Shown here piece after piece: positions 42,651-53,186 of a stretch of 64,000 nt of DNA. The notes beneath the pieces were generated by a model. It was not told the origin of the DNA, did not search any database, and worked only from the letters and a program-made list of their open reading frames with translations. The first letter of the stretch is position 1, and every line of letters begins with the position of its first letter. Origin of the DNA: CALSMU01 sp965230225 (GTDB taxonomy: Bacteria; Bacteroidota; Bacteroidia; Flavobacteriales_D; Parvicellaceae); NCBI GenBank assembly GCA_965230225.1, contig CBDDKM010000010.1, positions 558,001-622,000 of the forward strand, written 5' to 3'. Made by a program: the position numbers and the translations under genes.

Positions 42651-43724
42651 TCAATTTTTAATTTTGTTCCAACTGTCTGGAAAGTTATTCAGAAACTCCA
42701 ACCAGAACTCATGTACATTTATGCAGGTTTCAAGCATTGTTTTTCTCCTCTGTTCCCAGATCTCGTTTCTATTCTCCAATTCTATAACCTCCTCCAACTT
42801 AGCCATCAGTTTTTGCGGCTCAGAAGTAGGAATACCAAATGTGAGTTCAAACTCGTGTTCTAACTCTTCCAAATAGCCCAATTTTCCAACAAAATCATTA
42901 TACCTGATCGATGGGGTACCTAAAACAGCAGCTTCCGCCGCCATGGTTTGACTATCACCTACGTAGAGTTGCGCGTAGTATAGTGCATGGTGGATCCTTT
43001 TGGGTTCTATGGATATACGGTAAGATTCAAATTGGGGTTCTAATTTTCGCTCAGATGTAATAAAAACTCGACCAATTTGCTCCATTTTCTGGATGAGTTG
43101 CATTGCCAGTTCATCATCTATCCCATTCTTACCATCGTCGTGGTGTGCTGTTAGCTCAGCAAACCTCAATATAGAATATGGTTCGTCCGGGTTTAATTCA
43201 GCAATCTTCTCTTTGGAAGGAGTAAATAAATCTGGATGTAAATAGGCCAACTCGTGATAACCTTTATAAGCCACTTTTTTATGCTCATATGGCGAAATAT
43301 CACAACTGGTTGGAGCCAGAGAACAAGTAGAATACTTTATTCCATAATTGGCAAATAAAGGCACTTCTTTGGCATCATCCTCGTTAATTACTACAGAATG
43401 TTTTCCGAGTAGCTTCGCAACATGGGCAATTACCAAATCGGTTCCTACCAATACATCGGGTTTGTATTTCCTACAGAATCTCAGCATTTTAAATTCTCTT
43501 GATAAAACACTGAGCACCAGACCAACCTTAGACTTGGATTTTCTAGCACCAAGATACTCAATTGGATAGGGACAGTCTTTTAACAGGTCGAATAATACAT
43601 CTTTTTTTCGAGCTACCATAACAATTTTGTGCCCTAAATCGGTTAACCCATCTGCTACATGCTTTATATTATGGTAGTGGGCCGGATGCCCCATGTAAAA
43701 CAGAAATGTCTTTTTTTGTGTCAT
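42651..43724 (-). CDS. DUF354 family protein (GT-B-like)
   Basis: A 357-residue protein of the DUF354 family, which has a GT-B fold related to UDP-GlcNAc 2-epimerase and glycosyltransferases. Signature: FLFYMGHPAHYHNIKHVADG at the N-terminus, then LVGTDLVIAHVAKLLGKHSV, and the C-terminal VGDSQTMAAEAAVLGTPSIR. DUF354 genes are frequent in bacterial and archaeal surface-glycan clusters. It overlaps the VpsJ-like gene upstream by 4 bases. Probable transferase or epimerase; reaction unknown. Confidence 0.85.
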   Translation of the reverse strand: MTQKKTFLFYMGHPAHYHNIKHVADGLTDLGHKIVMVARKKDVLFDLLKDCPYPIEYLGARKSKSKVGLVLSVLSREFKMLRFCRKYKPDVLVGTDLVIAHVAKLLGKHSVVINEDDAKEVPLFANYGIKYSTCSLAPTSCDISPYEHKKVAYKGYHELAYLHPDLFTPSKEKIAELNPDEPYSILRFAELTAHHDDGKNGIDDELAMQLIQKMEQIGRVFITSERKLEPQFESYRISIEPKRIHHALYYAQLYVGDSQTMAAEAAVLGTPSIRYNDFVGKLGYLEELEHEFELTFGIPTSEPQKLMAKLEEVIELENRNEIWEQRRKTMLETCINVHEFWLEFLNNFPDSWNKIKN

Positions 43725-44884
43725 TCTCCTGCTAAAATCAATTCATTCAACGCTAAATGCATCCAAGCTTGCGACCACCTCATCATTGGAGTTTTCATAG
43801 TATGGGTAGGATACTTTTTATAGTAGAAATACCCCTTTTTATGATTAAACATATTCTCCAATGTCCACTCGGCAATTCTTCTGGAAAACTTAGCATATCG
43901 CTCATCCAAATACTTCAGACGGATAAATGTAATAATCCCCTGGCTTTGATTGTGTATTTCCACCGGCCATTTTTTTGGTAACCTCCAAAAAGATTGTCCT
44001 GTAGATTCAAATTGTTGTTCAAAATAGAATTTAGCACCATCAGCTAACGCCTTCTTATATCGCTCATCTTCTGGCTTACAGAACTCTATATAATAGTGTA
44101 ATGAATCCAATACATAACCCTGGTGAAAATCTATCTGGCTACGCTCCTCTCCCGACTCTAAATTAATGCTGTATTTCCAGCTTCCGTCTTGTTTCTGTCT
44201 GGACAGGGTGAAATTAGCCGATCGGGTTGCCAAATCTTTAAACCTTTCTTCTCCTGTTAAATGGTACATTCTGGAAAAATGCTCACACCCCAGCATAGAA
44301 GCATTGTAACAACAATCTTTTACTTGTGTACTGTAGCTAAAACAGATACCTGTTTCATCTTCAGAAAGGGGTAAGTGATTCAAAATAAAATCGGAAATAG
44401 ACCTTAAAACAGTTAGCGCTTGCTGATTTTTGGTGGCCTGATAATACTCAAAAACCCCCTTAGCAATAAACCCTGTAACAACTATTGTGGGAGACCATTT
44501 TGGTAAGAATTTAACCGGACTGGCCCAATCAAAATTGTATCCCCAGCAATATTCCTTATACCCTTCGGTTCTCAGTTCTAACAGGCGCTGAAATAGTTCA
44601 TCCATAGTGGGTTCCAAACCTCTTTCTCCAGCCTGACACCTTAAACTATAACTGTGCAAGAACAAGCCAATCGCCTTGGGGTTGGTGTCCTTTTTGATTC
44701 CAAGTACTCCACGAAAGTTAAAGGGGTTCCTTTTTTGGAATTGAATAGCCAAAACCGGTCCCCATTTGCCCATTTTTCGAAATGGGATAGAACTGTTCAA
44801 TGTATCATAGGGATCGTACCCCATATAGTTTTCCAACCTTACAAAAGCATCCAGCTTTTGGTAAGATGAAATGATTTTTTCCAT
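43721..44884 (-). CDS. Six-hairpin (alpha/alpha) polysaccharide biosynthesis protein, VpsJ-like
   Basis: A 387-residue soluble protein with repeated helical hairpins and many aromatic residues (TEGYKEYCWGYNFDWASP, LLELRTE; ends with MRWSQAWMHLALNEL). This is the toroid layout of six-hairpin glycosidase-like and epimerase-like enzymes. It recalls the VpsJ-type proteins annotated in exopolysaccharide clusters. No signal peptide, so it acts in the cytoplasm, on nucleotide- or lipid-linked sugars. No catalytic residues can be assigned safely. It overlaps the DUF354 gene by 4 bases. Confidence 0.6.
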   Translation of the reverse strand: MEKIISSYQKLDAFVRLENYMGYDPYDTLNSSIPFRKMGKWGPVLAIQFQKRNPFNFRGVLGIKKDTNPKAIGLFLHSYSLRCQAGERGLEPTMDELFQRLLELRTEGYKEYCWGYNFDWASPVKFLPKWSPTIVVTGFIAKGVFEYYQATKNQQALTVLRSISDFILNHLPLSEDETGICFSYSTQVKDCCYNASMLGCEHFSRMYHLTGEERFKDLATRSANFTLSRQKQDGSWKYSINLESGEERSQIDFHQGYVLDSLHYYIEFCKPEDERYKKALADGAKFYFEQQFESTGQSFWRLPKKWPVEIHNQSQGIITFIRLKYLDERYAKFSRRIAEWTLENMFNHKKGYFYYKKYPTHTMKTPMMRWSQAWMHLALNELILAGE

Positions 44885-44902
44885 CGGAATTTAAGAGTTA
44901 AT

Positions 44903-45655
44903 CTACTCAGAAAGGGTACTGTATTGAATGTTGGTAATATACAATAGAGTATCATTACCCGGATCGGTATTGATAACATCAACACCAAAAAGATGCTCGA
45001 TGTCTACAAACCTTCTATTGGCAAACTCTGCCACTGGAATTCTAATGTTGGTATAAGTAGAATCTGTTAAATCCGTAGCAGCAACATTTACAACATCACT
45101 TAACAATCTTCCCTGACAAGAATTAGAACCGGTCCATAATGACCCCATCATTCTTACATCGAAGGTGGTTAGTGGACTATTATTAGCCAGTGAAACATCA
45201 AAACTTACAGATCCGTATTTAAACTCCTGCGCATTTGGAATTTGATTGTTTACGTAAAGATTCAATTTAGCTTGTCCAGTACCAGGGTCTCTCATTAGGT
45301 AAAGAACAGTAGCCATATTGTATTCTAACGTATCCTGTCCCATCCCTGTAGTATCCAAATAAATGGTATCTACACTAGTAATGTATGAAATGGTGTCTAC
45401 CTGTCCCTGACAAGCTTCTGCAAATACTTTCTCAATGTATACATCATCTCCCCAGGTTCCTCCATCTCCTTCGTTCCAGATGGTATATTGCTTATCCTCG
45501 TAACGGCAAGTATCGTTTTCTATGGTAGCTCTTGGGTTATAGTTAAGTGCCAGAGGGTCAGTACATCCCTGAATATCACCTTCGTTCTTTTTACAAGAAC
45601 CCAGTGTAATCAAAAGGGAGGCAAGTGCAAATATTGTTATTCTGGAAATTTTCAT
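44903..45655 (-). CDS. Lipoprotein with Cys-bounded Thr-Asp-Pro-Leu-Ala repeat motif
   Basis: A 250-residue lipoprotein: signal with lipobox LGSC (Cys21). Residues 30-52 carry one copy of the Bacteroidota surface motif GCTDPLALNYNPRAT ending DTCRY, with Cys31 and Cys50 likely bonded. The remainder is beta-rich (WNEGDGGTWGDDVYIEKVF). It is the only secreted non-barrel protein in this cluster, 18 bases before the VpsJ-like gene, so it may be a surface carbohydrate-related factor. No enzymatic motif. Function unknown. Confidence 0.75.
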   Translation of the reverse strand: MKISRITIFALASLLITLGSCKKNEGDIQGCTDPLALNYNPRATIENDTCRYEDKQYTIWNEGDGGTWGDDVYIEKVFAEACQGQVDTISYITSVDTIYLDTTGMGQDTLEYNMATVLYLMRDPGTGQAKLNLYVNNQIPNAQEFKYGSVSFDVSLANNSPLTTFDVRMMGSLWTGSNSCQGRLLSDVVNVAATDLTDSTYTNIRIPVAEFANRRFVDIEHLFGVDVINTDPGNDTLLYITNIQYSTLSE

Positions 45656-45711
45656 ATCTGATAATATATAGCGCCTAATTTAGGTAAATTGGATGAATTT
45701 TTAAAACGAAA

Positions 45712-47829
45712 TTATACGAACAAGGTTTCACCATTGTTCTGTATCGACTCCAGCACTTTAAACGTAATTAGCATAGAATGGTATGAATCGGCAAAAGAAA
45801 TAGGCAATTCTTCTCCTTCTTTAACCGCCGTTGAATACGCTTTCAATTCATTAGCATGCCCCTTATCTTGCTTTGGAAGTTTTACAGTAGACGACTTTTT
45901 CCCCATCCAGTTCATTACTTTGAAGTCATCAATTACCGCAATGGTTCCACCACCAAATACCTCTACCCGTTCTTTCGGTAACTCCTTATTTCCATTGGAT
46001 AAATAAGCAATGGTAGCAACACTTCCGTTTTGCATATTTAAACTAACCATAACTGTATCCTTAAGGCTTTTTCCATCAGACAATGCATTGGCCGAAACCG
46101 ATTTTACCGGACTTCCTGCAATAAATGTACACAAATCGATAAAGTGACAAACTTCTCCAAGAATTCTACCTCCTCCAACTTCGGGGTCATGTACCCAATG
46201 ATCGGCTGGTACAACTCCCGCATTAATTCTATATGTAATGGCCACAGGAATTCCAGTCATTTTGTTCTTCAACTCCACTACATGAGGAGCAAATCTTCGG
46301 TTAAATCCAACCATCACAGATCCTTTACTCCCCTTCTCTACTTCAGCTATTTGCTCTAATTCATCAGGTGTTAGGCAAAGAGGTTTTTCCACAAATATGT
46401 TTTTATTCGTGTTTAATCCTTCCAACACATACTGAGCATGACTATCGTGACGCGTAGCAATGAATACCGTATCTATATTATCATCTGAAAAAACATCGTC
46501 AGCCGAACCACTTGCATTGGAAAATCCATATTTACCGGCTATGTTTTTAGCGTTATTACCTCTTGCGGTAACAACCGTTTTAAACTGTAGGCTATCTTTT
46601 AGGTTTGGCAACAGGAAGTTCTGGGCAAAAGACCCTGCTCCAATAAACCCTACTACCCCCTTACCACTAAGGATTTTGCTAGACATAACATTGGTAGACA
46701 ACTCTTTCTCAACATCATACTTTAGTGTAATCCCTGAAAATCTTTCAGTTTTATTGACAATGATATCATAAGCTTTTCTAGCCTCATCAAATGAGTACTT
46801 ATGAGTGATTATTCCAGATAAACCTACACTTCCATTGCTCAACAATTGAAGAAAAGCTTGCATGTTTCTTTGCTCGGTCCATCGAACGTACCCAATAGGG
46901 TAATCCAGCCCCTTCTCTTCATATTCCGACTGATATCGACCAGGGCCGTAAGAACAAGACATTCTTAAATCCAATTCTTTTTTGAAGTAGTTTTTTCGCT
47001 TAAACCCTGTCGGAACAGCTCCAACAATAACAATCTTTGCCTTTTGTCGAGCAATTTCACCACTAAAATCAATAGGATCATGAGAGCTTGTACCGGCAGT
47101 AATAATTACTGCGTCCGTTCCATATCCATTAGTGGCATTAAGTATTTTATCTTCTATCTGTTCGTCGTCTCTGTTTAAAGCAACATCACACCCAAGTTCT
47201 TTGCCTTTTTCTACCTGAACTGGGTCAATGTCTACTCCTATTACTTTTACTCCTGAAGCTTTTAATAATTGAACCGTAATTTGCCCTACTAAGCCCAAAC
47301 CGATTACCACACAGTTTTCTCCTAAACTTAATTCTGCTTGCCTTACACCTTGCATTGCTATGGCAGCAATAGTGGTAAATGCAGCATCCTCCATAGATAC
47401 ATTTTCCGGGATTTTAGCACATAGATTTTCCGGTACACAAACTACTTCTGCATGGTTGGCAGAATTACCTCCACAAGCCACTAAATCTCCCACCTGAAAT
47501 CCAGAAACATCATCTGCTACAGCTATTACTTCACCAGCGCAACTGTACCCTAAGGGTGAAGGTGCTTCCAGCTTATTCATCACCATTTGGTAAGTCTTCA
47601 TCACCCCATGGGTTTTAGCTGCCTGAATTACCTTTTTCACCTCATCTTTTCGGGCCTTAGCTTTACCGATATAGCTCAATCGGGCGTCTTTTACAGTTTT
47701 CCCTTCTGTTCCTGCACTTATTACCGAAAAGTGGTTACGCACAAGAACACTCCCTTTTTTTAAGGCTGGAAAAGGAACTTCCATTAGTTCCATGTGCCCG
47801 TCTTTAAGATTTTGTATTAACTGTTCCAA
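45712..47829 (-). CDS. Bidomain fusion: zinc-type alcohol dehydrogenase plus Gfo/Idh/MocA oxidoreductase
   Basis: A 705-residue fusion. Residues about 1-365 form a medium-chain dehydrogenase (GTEGKTVKDARL, GYSCAGEVIAVADDV, cofactor loop VIGLGLVGQITVQLL). Residues about 385-705 form a Gfo/Idh/MocA domain (GFIGAGSFAQNFLLPNL, FVEKPLCLTPDELEQIAEV, GFNRRFAPHV). The same fusion is common in bacterial surface-glycan clusters, where it is thought to make a keto or oxidised sugar. The start is TTG. The gap to asnB upstream is 3 bases. The substrate is unknown. Confidence 0.9.
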   Translation of the reverse strand: MEQLIQNLKDGHMELMEVPFPALKKGSVLVRNHFSVISAGTEGKTVKDARLSYIGKAKARKDEVKKVIQAAKTHGVMKTYQMVMNKLEAPSPLGYSCAGEVIAVADDVSGFQVGDLVACGGNSANHAEVVCVPENLCAKIPENVSMEDAAFTTIAAIAMQGVRQAELSLGENCVVIGLGLVGQITVQLLKASGVKVIGVDIDPVQVEKGKELGCDVALNRDDEQIEDKILNATNGYGTDAVIITAGTSSHDPIDFSGEIARQKAKIVIVGAVPTGFKRKNYFKKELDLRMSCSYGPGRYQSEYEEKGLDYPIGYVRWTEQRNMQAFLQLLSNGSVGLSGIITHKYSFDEARKAYDIIVNKTERFSGITLKYDVEKELSTNVMSSKILSGKGVVGFIGAGSFAQNFLLPNLKDSLQFKTVVTARGNNAKNIAGKYGFSNASGSADDVFSDDNIDTVFIATRHDSHAQYVLEGLNTNKNIFVEKPLCLTPDELEQIAEVEKGSKGSVMVGFNRRFAPHVVELKNKMTGIPVAITYRINAGVVPADHWVHDPEVGGGRILGEVCHFIDLCTFIAGSPVKSVSANALSDGKSLKDTVMVSLNMQNGSVATIAYLSNGNKELPKERVEVFGGGTIAVIDDFKVMNWMGKKSSTVKLPKQDKGHANELKAYSTAVKEGEELPISFADSYHSMLITFKVLESIQNNGETLFV

Positions 47830-47832
47830 AGT

Positions 47833-49689
47833 CTAATCCTTAATAAATTGTTTGTACCAATGCTCAAAGCTAATCAATGCATAGAGAATAGAAGAATTAT
47901 CTTCTTTTCCATTGATATGATTTACTCTTAATCGACGAATATGTTCCAAATCAAAGCCATTAATTTCGGCAAAGAAATCCAAATCCATTAATTCGTTGAG
48001 TTTCTTTTCGTTATCGAGCAAACTTCTCAAAGGCATTCCAAAACCAGCCTTTCTTCTTTTCACCACGTACCCTGGTAAATCTGCCTGGTAGGCATCTTTT
48101 AGTATTCTCTTAGTCACCCCCGAATTGCTCAGTTTATGACTTCGTTTTAATTGATGTGCCAACTCTATGATTCGATGATCTAGAAATGGGACTCTATTCT
48201 CCATTCCATTGGCCATGGCCATTCGATCTACATAATTTAAATTCTTCACTAAAAAATTCTCGAACTCAAACTGCTGAAAAGATTCAAATGGATCTCGATC
48301 CAAAGAAAAATAGTTCTCTAAGAAACTGGTTGAACTATCCTCATTCCCATTAAACACCTTTCTGGAGTTATCAAAGTCTCCTACAATACTGTATTTCCCG
48401 TATTTAACCGAGGTGTCATTATAATATTTACCCAGCTTAACCAAATAGCGTTTAAAGGCTTTAAATTTCCCTTTCCCAGCCTCTATTCGCCCCATTCTAC
48501 CAGCCAGCATTTTCTTTCCAAATGGAACCTTATCCATGTATAAGGACAACAAGGTTAACATGTGCCCTGCATATCCCATAAAGATTTCATCTGCTCCCAT
48601 TCCCGACAATACTACCTTAGCTTCTTGCCCAGCCCTTTCTGTAATCAGGTAGGAAGGAATTTGTGACCCATCCGCTATCAAGTCATCCGAGTAGTATACC
48701 GTTTTACGGATCATTTCAACAGTTAGTTCATCACCTCCAATGTGTAACTCTCTAAACTGTAAATTCCACTCATTTGCCAATTGTTTAGCGTATTGATAGT
48801 CGGAAGTGGTACCTTCTTTCTTAATATCGGCTTCAGATTTCCTAGCGCAATAATGAGTTATGGCATCATTCCCCTTAAGATGATGAGCTATAATGGTGGA
48901 ATCTAACCCTCCGGATAAGAATGTTGCCACTGGAACATCTGCCATTAACCGAATCTGAACAGCATCATTCAACAGCTCTTTAAGCTCTTCTTGTTTTTCT
49001 TTGTAGTTGTATCCTGATTGAAAACTTACATTAGCTTTCCAATAGGTTTTAACTTGAGTTTGTAAAGTGGCCACATCTACCTCCAGGTATGATCCCTGAG
49101 GTATTCGATTCACTCCATTGAACAGAGTTTCGTTTCCGGGTGAATACTTAAATACAAAATACCGCTGTAAGTGGTTTGTATTCAATTTTGCATTAACTCC
49201 ACAACTTATTATCCCCTTAATTTCGGAAGAAAACACCACCCCATTAGCATCTTTGTGATAATAAAATGGTTTTATTCCTGCTCGATCTCGGATCAAGTAT
49301 AACTTACCTGTTCTTTCGTCCAGAATGGTAATGGCAAAAGCTCCATTCAACGATTGAATGAAACCAATTCCTTTGTTTAAATACAATGCCAGAATAGTCT
49401 CTGTATCAGTACCAGATCTAAAAGAATAATCCTTTACCTGCTCTCTGAGATTCATAAAATTGTACACTTCACCATTATACACAATGTGTACTTTATTATC
49501 TGGTGAAGACATAGGCTGATTACCCAATGTACTAAGGTCAATAATACTTAATCTGGTATGGCCTAGTAACACATTTCTTCCGGCAACATTTTGTTGCTTG
49601 AAATCCTGTGCATCAGGTCCTCTATGGTGTATGGACTTTAGCGCTGCTTCGTGCTTATAATCTCCTATATAACCAACAATACCACACAT
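47833..49689 (-). CDS. asnB: AsnB-type glutamine-dependent amidotransferase (first copy)
   Basis: A 618-residue asparagine synthetase-type protein. Cys2 of MCGIVGYIG is the glutaminase nucleophile; the N-terminal domain (1-210) holds RGPDAQ and YNGEVYNF. The synthetase domain has the ATP pyrophosphatase loop LSGGLDSTI. In surface-glycan clusters such paralogues probably amidate sugar carboxyls rather than aspartate. All catalytic motifs are intact. The start shares a base with the stop of the upstream glycosyltransferase gene. A second copy is at 53183. Confidence 0.93.
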   Translation of the reverse strand: MCGIVGYIGDYKHEAALKSIHHRGPDAQDFKQQNVAGRNVLLGHTRLSIIDLSTLGNQPMSSPDNKVHIVYNGEVYNFMNLREQVKDYSFRSGTDTETILALYLNKGIGFIQSLNGAFAITILDERTGKLYLIRDRAGIKPFYYHKDANGVVFSSEIKGIISCGVNAKLNTNHLQRYFVFKYSPGNETLFNGVNRIPQGSYLEVDVATLQTQVKTYWKANVSFQSGYNYKEKQEELKELLNDAVQIRLMADVPVATFLSGGLDSTIIAHHLKGNDAITHYCARKSEADIKKEGTTSDYQYAKQLANEWNLQFRELHIGGDELTVEMIRKTVYYSDDLIADGSQIPSYLITERAGQEAKVVLSGMGADEIFMGYAGHMLTLLSLYMDKVPFGKKMLAGRMGRIEAGKGKFKAFKRYLVKLGKYYNDTSVKYGKYSIVGDFDNSRKVFNGNEDSSTSFLENYFSLDRDPFESFQQFEFENFLVKNLNYVDRMAMANGMENRVPFLDHRIIELAHQLKRSHKLSNSGVTKRILKDAYQADLPGYVVKRRKAGFGMPLRSLLDNEKKLNELMDLDFFAEINGFDLEHIRRLRVNHINGKEDNSSILYALISFEHWYKQFIKD

Positions 49690-50783
49690 TAGCTTACCAA
49701 AGTATTAAATACATTCTTTAGATTATTAACCATTGCTTCCTCTGTAAAATTGTTTTTATAATGATTTAGAGAAGCATCTCCAAACTCTTTCCTCAATGGC
49801 TCACTCTTAATTAAATCATACAGCTTATCTGAGGTATATTGAACATCTTGATTGGGAACTATATAACCATTTACCCCCTCCAATACCGACTCTCTGATGG
49901 CTCCCTGATCGGTACTAACAATGGGTAAACCTGCCGACATTGCCTCCACGATCACCCATGGATGCCCTTCCGGATGTTGAGGAATGAAACAAAACAAATC
50001 TGCATTGGAAAACTGCCGCATCTTATCCTTTCCGGAAACTGGTTCATTGATTTTAACTGGCAATTCTTCCTTGTTGATCAAATTGATACAGGAGGCTTTA
50101 AACTCTTCATTATCCCAGGCACCAAAAGCGTTCACCTCATATTCTTCAACATCTGTAGTTTTTAACTTAGCCAGTGCTTCAAGAAACACATCAAACCCTT
50201 TGGTGGGAAGAAAATTGGCCAAATATAGTACTTGTACCTTTTCCTTTTTTTGCGGTTCTGGAATCTCATAGTTAGAGCCATTAGGAACCACAAAAATTTG
50301 ATTTGACTCAAAATAATCTTCAAAAAGATATCTTAAACAATCTCCTAACACAATTACTCCGGCACATCGTTTTAACACAAAACGCACCCAACTATTTGTA
50401 CCTCCTCCAGAAGCGTTCAACCAGTTTTTCCAATTACTTCCTCGTAACTGAATCACTACTTTTCTAAAGCTAAGTTTAGCTAATAAAATAAATACAGAAT
50501 CCTTTAAGAATCCCATTGTGGTTTGGGATACCGGAACTAAAACCAGGTTAGGTCTTTTTATCAGGCATTTAAAAAAGAACCTTAAGTACAATAAAAAACT
50601 CTTAAACATCTTCCCAACTCCAAACCTTCCCATGGAGGATACAGAGTCGTTGATATTGGTTTTTACATGAATCAACTCGAAATCGTCATTTAAACTGGAG
50701 TTTAAAATGATTCCGGTGGCAATGGCAGGCCCCATAAGAGGAGGCGGTAGTTTTCCGAGTATGAGTATCTTAGGTTTTCGCAA
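49689..50783 (-). CDS. Glycosyltransferase family 4
   Basis: A 364-residue GT-B protein starting with TTG. N-terminal motif PKILILGKLPPPLMGPAIAT is typical for group 1 transferases. The C-terminal domain contains VLYLANFLPTKGFDVFLEAL and the EX7E-like site HPEGHPWVIVEAMSAGLPIV followed by DQGAIRESV. Coupled to the polymerase gene upstream by a 14-base overlap. Adds a sugar to the lipid-linked unit; donor unknown. Confidence 0.9.
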   Translation of the reverse strand: MRKPKILILGKLPPPLMGPAIATGIILNSSLNDDFELIHVKTNINDSVSSMGRFGVGKMFKSFLLYLRFFFKCLIKRPNLVLVPVSQTTMGFLKDSVFILLAKLSFRKVVIQLRGSNWKNWLNASGGGTNSWVRFVLKRCAGVIVLGDCLRYLFEDYFESNQIFVVPNGSNYEIPEPQKKEKVQVLYLANFLPTKGFDVFLEALAKLKTTDVEEYEVNAFGAWDNEEFKASCINLINKEELPVKINEPVSGKDKMRQFSNADLFCFIPQHPEGHPWVIVEAMSAGLPIVSTDQGAIRESVLEGVNGYIVPNQDVQYTSDKLYDLIKSEPLRKEFGDASLNHYKNNFTEEAMVNNLKNVFNTLVS

Positions 50784-52029
50784 TGCTTTTCTTTTTTATG
50801 GGCAGCGCTACAAATGCAAATATGGACATTATTATGTACATAAATGGCGGATAATAGGTAGGAGTAATACTTACCGAATAGAGTAACAGAATGGCTAAAG
50901 CACCTAACACCAAAAACCTCTTGCTCATCAGGAGCTTCCTCGATCGTCGGTAAATCATTACTAACAAACTGAGATAGATCACGATACCAACATAACCAGT
51001 GGTATATATAATCCTTGCATAGTCGCTATGCGATCCTGGACCAATCAGCCTAATGTCGTTGATAAATGAGTAGGGAAAACCAAAAAACTGAGCAAAAACA
51101 TGCTGTTGTGTATAATAGTCGGCCATAAACTCCCACCTTCCCATTCTACCATGAAAGAGTTTAGAGGAGTCTTCTTTACCCTCAAATACTTCAATATCTT
51201 CTGCAAAAAGTGGATTAATCTTTTCCTGATACACACTATCTCCTACGAATCCTCCAATTATTAATACAAAAACAATCATTGGAATTAGTGCCTCTGCCTT
51301 GGTTTTCAAAACAAACATGGAGAGAATCAACAACACCGAAATAAACACCACATAACTAGCGATATGGTGGATATTGGTTAAGCCCAACACTCCCAAAAGA
51401 ATAGCTACTATTAGTAACCAACCTTGCTTTTTAGATCGTCTGTTGTGCCTGTGTTTCACATAAAAGTATCCGGTGGAAAGCAATGCAAAAGAAACATACA
51501 TTCCGTAACTTACTACATCTCCAAACAATCCTTGAGATCGCTCCAGGTGCCTACTTAATTCTACACGAATTGGCCCAACAGCCACTTCATAAAGCAATAC
51601 CGGAGCCACAAAAATCAAAGAGAATATTAAAGTTTGTAAAACGCCATCCAGGTCTTTTTCGCTTCTAATAAACCTTCGCAAAAAGAGAAAAACATAAACA
51701 GGCATGGCCATTTTTAAGAACTGTTCTAAAGAAAGCATGACAAATCCGTTCATAAGAATCACCATAAACGTACTGGCCAACAACAATGCAAACCACACAT
51801 TTATTCTTTTATCTACTGCTGTTTGTCTGCTTTTTTGGGTTTTAGTAAATGCCCAAATAACCAATAAGGGAGTTGTAATTCCAATGATGTTCGCAGGACT
51901 CAATAAAGGAGAAACTTCTTTCATCCAATAAAAACTATCTACAATTGGACGAAACAAAATGAACAGTGGAAACCATTTAAAATACCACGGCAGGCTTTTC
52001 ATCCATATTCTCCAATCTTTAAATCTCAT
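50770..52029 (-). CDS. O-antigen polymerase-like membrane protein
   Basis: A 419-residue protein with about 10-12 membrane helices. The loop between helices contains RMGRWEFMADYYTQQ and GFPYSFINDIRLIGPGSHSDYAR, the second resembling the conserved GxxSDxxR-type segment of O-antigen polymerase family proteins. It lies between two glycosyltransferases in cluster 2 and is the only polymerase candidate there. Sequence signatures for Wzy are weak in general, so this is by topology plus context. Confidence 0.75.
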   Translation of the reverse strand: MRFKDWRIWMKSLPWYFKWFPLFILFRPIVDSFYWMKEVSPLLSPANIIGITTPLLVIWAFTKTQKSRQTAVDKRINVWFALLLASTFMVILMNGFVMLSLEQFLKMAMPVYVFLFLRRFIRSEKDLDGVLQTLIFSLIFVAPVLLYEVAVGPIRVELSRHLERSQGLFGDVVSYGMYVSFALLSTGYFYVKHRHNRRSKKQGWLLIVAILLGVLGLTNIHHIASYVVFISVLLILSMFVLKTKAEALIPMIVFVLIIGGFVGDSVYQEKINPLFAEDIEVFEGKEDSSKLFHGRMGRWEFMADYYTQQHVFAQFFGFPYSFINDIRLIGPGSHSDYARIIYTTGYVGIVIYLSLLVMIYRRSRKLLMSKRFLVLGALAILLLYSVSITPTYYPPFMYIIMSIFAFVALPIKKKSIAKT

Positions 52030-53186
52030 TGATCTTTTGAATTTAAAGATTCTTGCAATAACCGATTGGCTAATTCTCTATAAGAAAATCGTTTGACCTG
52101 TTTTTTACTTCTTTCCTTGCGGGATTCATTATCTGAAGAAAACTGGATAGCAGTTTTTAAAGTAGTCTTTAAATTCTCTTTGGAGGAATACCATCCACTA
52201 GTATCATCGAGAATATGAGGAAGACTTTTATGATCGGGTAATACCATCATAAGTCCGGTTCCGATTGCTTCAAAAATGGAAATGGCTGCCGATGGAAAAT
52301 AAGCTATATCAGCCATGGAATAATAGGCATTTAGCTTATTACTATCTATAAATGGCAAACTAATGAATTGATCACTGTTAGATTTGGCACCAATAGTTTG
52401 TTTAAGCTGTTGAGCGTATTCATCCTCCTGAAACCCTATTATAACATACTTCACCGATACTCCCTCCTCATTCAACTCATCGACATAATCAACTACCTGC
52501 TCTATGTTCTTACTTGGGTTAATTCTTGTTGCGGTAATAATGACTTTGTCATCTTTAGAGAACCCCAATTCTTGTCGGAGTTTTTCTCTGTCTGATGGAC
52601 TAAAAAAGAATTTCTCTTCTTCAAACCCCAAAGAAAAGGGTATTGTTTTTTCATCAATTAACTTTTCCTGCCCTACTATTCTCTTTACAATATCCGCAGT
52701 TTCCGGAGTGTACATCACCAATTTATCCGATCGCTTTACTGCATATTGGTACACGGACTTCTTTAACTTGTATTTGAATTTATACAGCAATGACTTTTGC
52801 TCTTTGTGAGACTCGGCATTATCTCCCAAAAAAGTGAAGATCTCTACATTGGGAAAAGATGAATAAATTCTCTTTGGCCAGAGTTTCCCAACTCCCATGC
52901 ATATAATTAGATTGGGAGAAAATGACTTTACCGCACTGACTAGTCCTTTAGGTTTTATCATTTGCCCTAGCGACCAGGAATGCTTCAATCGATTAATAGT
53001 AACACCTGACTCCATGGTTACTCCTGGTGAGTAATCTGTTTGGGCTATCTGCTTGACATACGCAGGAACTACAGACGAGGTAAATACCTGCACCCTATGA
53101 CCCATTTTACTGAATTCTCTGGCAAAATGAACCTCCATATATCCCATTTCAGGGATATAATGCCCACAAACAAATGCAATTTTCAA
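52026..53186 (-). CDS. Glycosyltransferase family 4
   Basis: A 386-residue GT-B transferase, TTG start (MKIAFVCGHYIPEMGYMEVH). The C-terminal domain has VIITATRINPSKNIEQVVDY and the EX7E-like region FPSAAISIFEAIGTGLMMVLP. The start codon overlaps the stop of the second asnB. Probably one step in the cluster 2 repeat unit. Confidence 0.88.
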   Translation of the reverse strand: MKIAFVCGHYIPEMGYMEVHFAREFSKMGHRVQVFTSSVVPAYVKQIAQTDYSPGVTMESGVTINRLKHSWSLGQMIKPKGLVSAVKSFSPNLIICMGVGKLWPKRIYSSFPNVEIFTFLGDNAESHKEQKSLLYKFKYKLKKSVYQYAVKRSDKLVMYTPETADIVKRIVGQEKLIDEKTIPFSLGFEEEKFFFSPSDREKLRQELGFSKDDKVIITATRINPSKNIEQVVDYVDELNEEGVSVKYVIIGFQEDEYAQQLKQTIGAKSNSDQFISLPFIDSNKLNAYYSMADIAYFPSAAISIFEAIGTGLMMVLPDHKSLPHILDDTSGWYSSKENLKTTLKTAIQFSSDNESRKERSKKQVKRFSYRELANRLLQESLNSKDQ